From assembly GCF_017813235.1 (NCBI RefSeq), contig NZ_JAGISH010000008.1, positions 185,308 through 249,307 on the forward strand: a stretch of DNA of 64,000 nt, written 5' to 3'. Source of the DNA: Sagittula salina. GTDB taxonomy: Bacteria > Pseudomonadota > Alphaproteobacteria > Rhodobacterales > Rhodobacteraceae. A program made the translations under genes and the position numbers. How positions within the stretch are numbered: position 1 is the stretch's first letter; each line of letters starts with the position of its first letter. Of the stretch, positions 48,342 to 54,445 are shown piece by piece. The notes under the pieces were generated by a model. The model had not been told where the DNA came from, searched no databases, and saw only the letters and a list, made by a program, of their open reading frames with translations.

Positions 48342-49260
48342 GGCTATGAAAGCATCGGTTTCAGAAGCCGCGCCCGGCCTCTCTCTTTCGCGTTTGCGTG
48401 CTTTGACGGCGGTCGCGGAGGAGGGGTCCTATTCCGCGGCAGCCCGGCGAATCGGCGTCTCGCATTCCGCCGTCGCGCAGCAGGTCCGCGATCTGGAGCG
48501 GGCGTATCAGATTCACCTGTTCGACCGGGTGCGCGGGGTGCTGCGGCCGACGCCGGCCTGTCTGGAGCTTTGCGATATCGGCAACCGGATGCAGGAGGCC
48601 GCCCACGACGCCGCCCGGGTGCTGGCGCGGCGGGGGCCCTCCGGCCAGCACCGGCTGCGGGTTGGGCTGGGCAATTCGATGCCCGGGATCGCCATCGTCG
48701 GGCGGGTGCTGGCGCAGCATCCATCCCTGACCGTCACCGTGGACAGCGGTTCGCATCAGGAGATCATGGCGGCGGTGTCGCGGCGCGAAGTCGACGTGGC
48801 GGTGCTTCCCGACCTGCCTGCCGACAAGCGGTTCCGCCGTGCGCGGGTGCTGAGCCAGGAGGTGGTCGCGATCGTCTCGCCCGACAACCCGATGGCGGAC
48901 CGGGGCGAGGTGACGCTGGAGGAACTGGCCGCCAGCCCGCTGGTGTTCCGGTCGCCCGGGTCCTCGACGCAGAAAATCGTGGACCGCGGCTTTCGCCAAT
49001 CCGGTTTCCAGCCCGAACCCCGTTTGACGGCCGATACCAGGGATGCCGTCTACGAGGCGGTCGCGCTCGGGATTGGGGTCGGCTTCATGTGGCGCTTCGG
49101 AACCTACCGCTCGGATACCGTGCGCCGCATCAGGATCCCCGAATTCGCGTCCACCGTGGACGAGGTCGTGTTCGCCTTGGCCGATGAACGCAACGCGCTG
49201 GTCGACCTGTTCTTCAACGTGGCCGGGCAGCTCCGGCCAGAAGTGATAATGCAGCTCTGA
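48334..49260 (+). CDS. LysR-family transcriptional regulator
   Basis: A 308-residue regulator with an N-terminal winged helix, LSRLRALTAVAEEGSYSAAARRIGVSHSAVAQQVRDLERAYQIHLF, and a periplasmic-binding-like effector domain (LRVGLGNSMPGIAIVGRVLAQHP..., VDVAVLPDLPADKRF). It is divergent from the HAD/ABC operon and is the likely controller, activated by the imported compound or a derivative. The start may be ATG 48334 or, four codons on, ATG 48346; the second leaves the palindrome free as an operator. Confidence 0.9.
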   Translation: MLQAMKASVSEAAPGLSLSRLRALTAVAEEGSYSAAARRIGVSHSAVAQQVRDLERAYQIHLFDRVRGVLRPTPACLELCDIGNRMQEAAHDAARVLARRGPSGQHRLRVGLGNSMPGIAIVGRVLAQHPSLTVTVDSGSHQEIMAAVSRREVDVAVLPDLPADKRFRRARVLSQEVVAIVSPDNPMADRGEVTLEELAASPLVFRSPGSSTQKIVDRGFRQSGFQPEPRLTADTRDAVYEAVALGIGVGFMWRFGTYRSDTVRRIRIPEFASTVDEVVFALADERNALVDLFFNVAGQLRPEVIMQL

Positions 49261-49414
49261 GATTTCTTGAAAGGGGGGATTTTCGATTCCTGGGTCGTTG
49301 TCCCCTTGAGCCGACAGGACCATAGCGACCGCACGCGACAGAAGCCCGAAGCAAGGACGGTATTTTAGGTTATCATTCGAAAGACCAGACTGGATCTGAG
49401 CGGAGGACCGCAGC

Positions 49415-50254
49415 CTATCCTTCTACCAATGGCTTCGCATTTCGAGGTCGAACCAGAAGCACGAAGTTGCGTGCCCGCGTGATTCCGACGCGCAGCAGCC
49501 GCCGCGACGGAGCGACGTCGGGTGCTTCATGGCCCAGAAAGAACGGGCTTGAGTACACACCTTCAACCATCACGACACCGTCAAACTCTTTCACTTTGGA
49601 TTTGTGCATAGTCATGAGTGAGACACCCTTGGGATCACTCTCAAGACCGATGAGCTTCTCCTGATCAAGCACGCTGCGGATCATGCGCGCCGCGCCCTCA
49701 TAGGTCGCCCGGTCGATCCAGCGTCCAGACAGCGCTGTCGCCAGCGTAACGGACGCAAGGAACAGTCTCACCATCCGCGCGTCCTGGAAGATCGCCTTCA
49801 GATCATCATGAGCTTGGAACGCCGTCCGGACGGCGTTCCAGTCTCTGACCGGATCGCCTGTCAGAGCGGGGATCGCCGATAGCGCACCCTCGAAGGTTTT
49901 CGGCGAGCCTTGCGTTAGCCCCTTGCCCTCTGCGACCTTGGTTTTAGCTTTCCCAAAGCGCGCCACCTTCGTGCCTGCCGCCTTCGCACCGCGCCCACCA
50001 TAGCGTTGGCAAAAATCCTTCTTAATGAGGAAATACTCTTCGATCTTGGCGTGCATGGCCTCGCGCGCAGCAGGCGTGCCCAGAGAGACGAATTCCAGCG
50101 CCGCCGCAATCGCGACGCCCGCCAACGCTGACAGTTCTTGGTCCCAGACAATGTCATGCAGGATCGGCTTGCCCGAACCCGGCCCGCCAATGACCAACGC
50201 GTGACCTTGTTCGTCTATGACTGATTGGCGTTTTGCGCAGATCGTACAAGCCAT
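49415..50254 (-). pseudogene. UvrD/GajB-like helicase with large internal deletion
   Basis: The frame is open (279 codons) but joins the two ends of a larger superfamily 1 helicase. The N-terminus has a zinc-like MACTICAKRQSVID and the Walker A strand ALVIGGPGSGKP, where the key Thr/Ser after GK is replaced by Pro and the helicase core is missing. The C-terminus resumes with LMTMHKSKVKEFDGVVMVEG and LRVGITRARNFVLLVRPR, the motif V/VI region of UvrD-type enzymes. Normal length would be 500-600 residues. It follows an OLD-nuclease remnant by three bases, the gene order of Gabija-type GajA-GajB defence pairs. ATP hydrolysis is not expected. Confidence 0.7.
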
Positions 50255-50257
50255 GAC

Positions 50258-50583
50258 CTACAGTATGTCCTCGATATCGAGCGGATCGGGGTCATCCGGC
50301 CCGTCTTAGCCGTCGCCTGCATCATCGGTATCGTCCAGCGCGGACAACGCCATGTCGGCGGCGACGGTTTCCAGAAAGGTCTTCACCGTGTCGGGATCTC
50401 GTCCAGCGTCTCTCATTGCTCGATCAGCATTGCCGCAAAGCCCGAGCCCTTCTTGGCTTGGAGGACCTGCTTGGACAGCGCGATCACGTCGTCATCGCTT
50501 TCGCCGCCTTTCAGATACCCCTTATCTGTCAGATAGTCGGGATGGTCCTTGGCTTGATCCAAAAACCGCCGATGGACCGCAGG
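50258..50583 (-). pseudogene. C-terminal remnant of an OLD-family (GajA-like) nuclease, cut by an IS
   Basis: On the minus strand the remnant reads VHRRFLDQAKDHPDYLTDKG...DDVIALSKQVLQAKKGSGFAAM, meets a stop near 50411, then continues in a shifted frame as DTVKTFLETVAADMALSALD with another internal stop, ending ...DPLDIEDIL three bases before the helicase start. The upstream part is lost at the IS5-family element. The OLD/TOPRIM assignment rests on the C-terminal look and the helicase partner, so it is moderate. At least one frameshift and two stops make it inactive. Confidence 0.55.
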
Positions 50584-51057
50584 GGCGCTGTTGCACAAAT
50601 CAGTTGATGACCGCAGTTCCCCTTTCCCCGGACACACTTATCCCAGGGCCACGGTGACCGGGATGCCGAGGGCAGTGAAGCGGTTCATGACCGCCGAACG
50701 GATCTGAACTTTGGCAACCTGGCGATCGAAGTCGCGGGACATCAGCCTCTGTCCGAACAGCTTCACGCAGTTCATTTTCGTCTCCACCCTGCTTCGTCGG
50801 TGGTAGCCGCTCCAGTTCCGCCGCAGCGTCCGGCCAAGATGCTGTGACGTCCTCAGGATCTCGTTCCGCGCCCGGGCTCCTGCAGTGTCCGGCTTCCAGG
50901 GCCTCGCGATGCGGCAGGGCGGGATGATTGCTGCCGCACCTCGGCCGGCGACGGTGTCCTGGCAGGCGCGCGTGTCGCTGGCACCGTCCGCTGTCACGGT
51001 GGCGATCTCCTGATCCGGAGGGATCCGGGCAAGCAGGTCCGGCAGCATCGGCGCGTC

Positions 51058-51098
51058 CACTGCCCGGCAGGCGCACGCGCAGCGTGCTGCCGGGAGGG
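51058..51098 (+). repeat. 41-bp structured element, copy 4
   Basis: Begins CACTGCCCGGCAGGCGCACG and ends CGGGAGGG. It lies antisense to the interrupted transposase gene. Excision restores GTC|GCC on the plus strand (Val-Gly-Asp codons of the transposase). Stem 16-21/25-30 reads GCACGC/GCGTGC. Confidence 0.9.
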
Positions 51099-51315
51099 GC
51101 CGACATTGCTGGAGGTGACCTCGACCGCCCGGATCTCCAACGTTCCTCATCGATCCCGAGGTGGATCTTGCGCCAGACCTTGCGTTTCGAGCCGCCGTGC
51201 TTGCGGGCGTGCCACTCGCCTTCGCCCTCCGCCTTGATGCCGGTGCTGTCCACGAGCAGGTGCAGCTGCCCCTTGAAGCCGCGATACGGGATGGTCACGT
51301 TAAAAGTCTTCTGGC

Positions 51316-51356
51316 CCCTCTCGCCAGCATCTTGCAGCTGCGCCTGCCGGGCAGAG
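51316..51356 (-). repeat. 41-bp structured element, copy 3
   Basis: On the minus strand begins CTCTGCCCGGCAGGCGCAGC and ends GGCGAGAGGG, in the sense orientation of the interrupted transposase. Excision restores CTGTTACGTC|GCCAGAAG, an intact Leu-Leu-Arg-Arg-Gln stretch. It is the most diverged copy in the central stem. Confidence 0.9.
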
Positions 51357-51798
51357 GACGTAACAGAGTGCTGAAGTCCGGCACGGACCAGCCCAGCGCG
51401 GACAGTTCGAGCAGGCTCGCCACGAAACCGGTCGATTGGCGGAGCGGCAGCCCGAGGAGGGCCTTGAGGGTGAGGCAGGCCTGGATCGCTGCGTCGCTAT
51501 AGGCCTGCTGACGGCCACGACGCCACGACGGAATGGCTTCCCACTGCATCGAGGGATCGAACCAGACGGTCAGCGATCCACGCCGCCTCAGCGCCTGATT
51601 GTAGCTTTGCAAGGTGGTGGTCTTGTAGGTCGTCTTCGGAGGTCTGCTCATGCCCTCCGGCTACTACATTGGATTCACGAGGTGAATCCCACACACCTTT
51701 GTGCAACAAGGCCCTGAAGGCCCGCCGAACAGCGACCAGCATGGCCGCGAAAAAGGGGGCGTGGACGCCTGATCGGTCGCACCAAAGGCGGCATGAAC

Positions 51799-51839
51799 CA
51801 CTGCCCGGCAGGGCATTGCGCAGCAATGTCCCGAGAGGG
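51799..51839 (+). repeat. 41-bp structured element, copy 1
   Basis: Begins CACTGCCCGGCAGGGCATTG and ends CCCGAGAGGG. It is in the sense orientation of the interrupted transposase. Excision rejoins ATGAAC|ACCAAACTG (Met-Asn-Thr-Lys-Leu). Stem 16-21/25-30 reads CATTGC/GCAATG. Confidence 0.92.
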
Positions 51840-52103
51840 ACCAAACTGCACGCCATCTGCGATAGCCAGGGGCGCCCGCTTGATCTGTTCGTGACTGCCG
51901 GACAGGTGAGTGATTGCATCGGCGCACGGGCGTTGCTGAGCAGCCTGCCAGATGTCGACTGGTTGCTCGGGGACTGCAGATATGATGCCGATTGGTTCAG
52001 AGAAGCATTACAATACAGAGGGATACGCACCTGTATTCCTGGCCGGAGACAGCGGAAGAAACCGGTGAAATATGACATGCGCCGCTACAAACGGCGCAAC
52101 CGC

Positions 52104-52144
52104 TGCTTTCGTGACATTGCTTCGCAATGCACTGCCGGGCAGTG
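52104..52144 (-). repeat. 41-bp structured element, copy 2
   Basis: On the minus strand begins CACTGCCCGGCAGTGCATTG and ends CACGAAAGCA, antisense to the transposase. It matches copy 1 at 35 of 41 positions. Excision rejoins CGCAACCGC|ATCAAGATC (Arg-Asn-Arg-Ile-Lys-Ile). Confidence 0.92.
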
Positions 52145-52400
52145 ATCAAGATCATGTTCGGCAGGCTCAAGGATTGGCGGCGTGTTGCGACCCGATACGA
52201 CAGGTGCCCAAAGGTCGTCCTGTCAGCCATCGCTCTCGCGGCCATCGTCATCTATTAGCTTTGAAACTGAATGAGTCCAGAGCCTAGGGTTTGACGGCGT
52301 TCGGAGATGGGAGCCAGTCATTGGAAACGGGAGGGATCTATTGCCGCGCGGGAGATCTGATGGAGCAAGGTAGGATCCGCTGGACGATTGATGCCATCCC

Positions 52401-53267
52401 CTATCGGTCGGTACCGAAGTATCCGCCGTAACGCGTAATGCGCTCTTCAAAATTCCCTACCCTCTCAGCCACCTCCGTATTTCGCGACGCCATCGCAGCG
52501 AGGATCATTTCCACGGTCAGGAGGGCACCGACAAGGGATGGCAGCAGTTGCGGGCCCGACATCGGCAGGATGATCGTCTTTTCTGCACCAAGGGTGATCG
52601 GCGAGGATTCCGTGTCTGTCAGAACGATGATCTGCGCGCCTTTCTCACGGGCGATCTGGCATGCACGAACGACTTCGGCCGAGTAGTGTTCGTAAGTGAT
52701 GGCAACCAGCACGTCATCGGGGCTGACGTGAGAAATCTGGTCAAGTATGCCACCTGGCAGGGACGGAACCTCCACGAAATTCTCGAAAGCCATTGCGCCA
52801 ACATACGAAAAGTAGTGCGCGACGGAAAAGCAGCTGCGAACGCCAATGGTGTGGACCTTGTGCGCCGTCAGGAGGATCTCCACGCAACTGTCGATCTCGG
52901 CGATGTTTGTTCGTGAGGTGACGGTGTCGAAGTTCTGCTTATTGGCCGCGATCAATTCACGGTAGATCCTGGCGCCTTCACGCCCGCTCAGTGCCCGGGC
53001 CCGTGTCGCATAACTTTTGCCCCGGTTCTGCACGAAGTACTGCACCTCCGCGCGGAACTGAGTGTAGCCGTCATATCCCAAGGATTGCGCCAGCCGCGGT
53101 GCCAGGTTTGCATCGACCCCAGCCGATTCCGTCAGGCCGCGAATCGAAAGGAACGCGACCTCGTCGAAATGATCGAGCACCCAGCGCGCAAAGGTCGCCA
53201 GCTTTCGTGGACCGGTGTGGGCAAGGGTCGTCAGTCGCCTCTTGACCGTCTCTTCGCTGGTTGCCAT
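52401..53267 (-). CDS. MurR/RpiR-family transcriptional regulator
   Basis: A 288-residue regulator with an N-terminal HTH_6 domain (VKRRLTTLAHTGPRKLATFARWVLDHFDEVAFLSIRGLTESAGVDANLAPRLAQSLGYDGYTQFR, where the HTH lies) and a C-terminal SIS domain that senses small molecules (VHTIGVRSCFSVAHYFSYVG, DVLVAITYEHYSAEVVRAC). It is divergent from the TAXI-TRAP operon; a perfect 9-bp inverted repeat lies between the two genes. The start at 53267 (MATSEETVKRR) is chosen over an upstream in-frame start because the extension is not family-like. The effector is probably a metabolite of the imported compound. Confidence 0.9.
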   Translation of the reverse strand: MATSEETVKRRLTTLAHTGPRKLATFARWVLDHFDEVAFLSIRGLTESAGVDANLAPRLAQSLGYDGYTQFRAEVQYFVQNRGKSYATRARALSGREGARIYRELIAANKQNFDTVTSRTNIAEIDSCVEILLTAHKVHTIGVRSCFSVAHYFSYVGAMAFENFVEVPSLPGGILDQISHVSPDDVLVAITYEHYSAEVVRACQIAREKGAQIIVLTDTESSPITLGAEKTIILPMSGPQLLPSLVGALLTVEMILAAMASRNTEVAERVGNFEERITRYGGYFGTDR

Positions 53268-53293
53268 CCAACCGTTTCCATATAGTTTCTTGC

Positions 53294-53318
53294 TTGCCAA
53301 ACAGATAGACCATGGCAA
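53294..53318. promoter_or_regulatory. Secondary inverted repeat in the RpiR/TRAP intergenic region
   Basis: TTGCCA (53294-53299) and TGGCAA (53313-53318) face each other with a 13-base spacer, centred about 40 bases from the main palindrome. It may be a second, weaker regulator site. Confidence 0.4.
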
Positions 53319-53331
53319 AATTCAAAAACAA

Positions 53332-53361
53332 TTGCATTATTTTCTTCATCAGATAATGCAA
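53332..53361. promoter_or_regulatory. Probable RpiR-type operator
   Basis: TTGCATTAT (53332-53340) and ATAATGCAA (53353-53361) form a perfect 9-bp inverted repeat with a 12-base spacer in the A/T-rich divergent region, 46 bases before the TRAP receptor start codon. Position and symmetry fit a dimeric repressor controlling both genes. Confidence 0.7.
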
Positions 53362-53407
53362 ACGCATCATCGGGGCGACGCCCCGTCACATCCAGGGAGG
53401 GATTCTC

Positions 53408-54370
53408 GTGAAATTCGCAAAAATCATCGCCATTGCCGGTATGGCCGCCGCCGCTTCGCCGGTTCTGGCTCAGGATACGTTCGTCTCCATCGGCACTGGC
53501 GGGGTGACCGGCGTCTACTATCCGACCGGTGGCGCGATTTGCCGCATGATGGCAAAGACCCGGAAGGAAACCGGCATCCGCTGCGCCGTGGAATCCACCG
53601 GCGGTTCGGTCTACAACATCAACGCGATCCGCTCGGGCGAGCTGGAATTCGGCGTCGCCCAGTCCGACTGGCAGTTCCACGCGTACAACGGCAGCTCGCA
53701 ATTCGCTGAGCAAGGCGCTTTCGAAGGTCTGCGCGCCGTGTTCTCCATCCACCCGGAGCCGTTCACCGTGGTTGCACGCGCCGACGCGGGCATCACCAAC
53801 TTCGAGGACCTCAAGGGCAAGCGCGTCAACGTCGGGAACCCCGGTTCCGGCCAGCGCGGCACGATGGAAGTCCTGATGGAGGCCCTGGGTTGGACTATGG
53901 ACGATTTTGCCCTGTCGTCCGAGCTTCAGGCCGCCGAGCAAAGCCAGGCGCTGTGCGACAACAACATCGACGCGATGGTCTATACCGTGGGTCACCCGTC
54001 GGGCTCGATCCAGGAGGCCACCACCGCCTGTGACGCCGTTCTGGTCAACGTGACTGGCGAAGCGGTCGACAAGCTGGTGGCCGACAATCCGTTCTACCGC
54101 TCCGCGACCATCCCGGGCGGCATGTACCGTGGAAATGACAATGACACCAGCACCTTCGGTGTCGGCGCGACCCTCGTCTCCTCGACCGATGTGTCCGAAG
54201 AGGTGGTCTACAACCTCGTGAAGTCGGTCTTTTCGGATATCGACGCGTTCCGTAGTCTGCACCCGGCTTTTGCGAACCTCGATCCAAAGGAAATGGCGAA
54301 TGACGGCCTGTCGGCGCCGCTGCACCCCGGTGCTGAACGCTACTTCCGCGAAGCTGGCCTGATCGACTAA
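53408..54370 (+). CDS. TAXI-family TRAP transporter solute-binding protein
   Basis: A 320-residue periplasmic receptor with signal peptide [21 protein letters not shown]. The TAXI signature is the segment [20 protein letters not shown]; further family blocks are [20 protein letters not shown] and [19 protein letters not shown]. It starts at GTG 53408 behind GGGAGGG. TAXI receptors feed fused TRAP permeases, and known ones bind glutamate-like or other small acids; the ligand here is not given by the sequence. It leads the rightward operon controlled, probably, by the divergent RpiR regulator. Confidence 0.93.
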   Translation: MKFAKIIAIAGMAAAASPVLAQDTFVSIGTGGVTGVYYPTGGAICRMMAKTRKETGIRCAVESTGGSVYNINAIRSGELEFGVAQSDWQFHAYNGSSQFAEQGAFEGLRAVFSIHPEPFTVVARADAGITNFEDLKGKRVNVGNPGSGQRGTMEVLMEALGWTMDDFALSSELQAAEQSQALCDNNIDAMVYTVGHPSGSIQEATTACDAVLVNVTGEAVDKLVADNPFYRSATIPGGMYRGNDNDTSTFGVGATLVSSTDVSEEVVYNLVKSVFSDIDAFRSLHPAFANLDPKEMANDGLSAPLHPGAERYFREAGLID

Positions 54371-54398
54371 CACCGACAAAGTCGGTTAGGATACCGAG

Positions 54399-54432
54399 GG
54401 GCGCCGCACCACGAGGCGGCGCCCTTTCTTTC
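54399..54432 (+). terminator. Hairpin with U-rich tail between receptor and permease genes
   Basis: GGGCGCCGC (54399-54407) pairs perfectly with GCGGCGCCC (54416-54424), followed by TTTCTTTC. Located within an operon, it probably lets most transcripts end after the receptor gene, giving more receptor than permease. Confidence 0.8.
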
Positions 54433-54445
54433 AGGGGGAGCAAGC

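Larger units (their letters stand above)
50638..51651 (-). pseudogene. IS5-family (IS903-like) transposase, interrupted by two 41-bp elements
   Basis: The transposase can be rebuilt from three minus-strand frames. The start is SRPPKTTYKTTTLQSYNQA, then LPLRQSTGFVASLLELSALG; the DDE core shows LVDSTGIKAEGEGEWHARKH, then DAPMLPDLLARIPPDQEIAT, VTADGASDTRACQDTVAGRG and, for the final Glu region, WSGYHRRSRVETKMNCVKL. Removing 51316-51356 joins STLLR to RQKTFNVTIPYRG in frame; removing 51058-51098 joins NVG to DAPML. A separate one-base deletion near 51147 (GAGGAACG for GAGGAAACG) also breaks the frame. The present copy is inactive. Confidence 0.85.
50584..51714 (-). mobile_element. IS5-family element (IS903-like group), damaged
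   Basis: Ends carry imperfect inverted repeats: GGGCGCTGTTGCACAAAT at 50584-50600 and, facing it, GGGCCTTGTTGCACAAAGG ending at about 51714. Length is about 1.13 kb, longer than usual because two 41-bp elements are inserted in its transposase gene. No target duplication is visible, since both flanks are other decayed genes. It separates the OLD-nuclease remnant from a second IS5-family fragment. Confidence 0.8.
51715..52258 (+). pseudogene. IS5-family (IS427-like) transposase remnant with two 41-bp insertions
   Basis: After removal of 51799-51839 and 52104-52144 the product reads GRTKGGMN joined to TKLHAICDSQGRPLDLFVTA, GQVSDCIGARALLSSLPDVD, WLLGDCRYDADWFREAL and RYKRRNR joined to IKIMFGRLKDWRRVATRYD, ending AIALAAIVIY. 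These are the DDE-core and C-terminal blocks of IS427-like transposases. Other damage: loss of the N-terminal half, one base missing in a G-run near 51755, and a premature TAG where the family has Trp. It is clearly inactive. Confidence 0.85.
51715..52285 (+). mobile_element. Second IS5-family element (IS427-like group), 5'-truncated
   Basis: The left part is cut by the neighbouring IS. The right end carries GAGTCCAGAGCCT at about 52273-52285, like the terminal repeat of this IS group. It contains a transposase remnant with two 41-bp insertions. Confidence 0.7.

Noticed and set aside
51058..52144. Translational bypassing as the established explanation for the 41-bp inserts
   Set aside because: The fold and exact junctions would allow it, but the copies occur in both orientations and both genes carry other lesions, so it cannot be preferred over DNA insertion without data.
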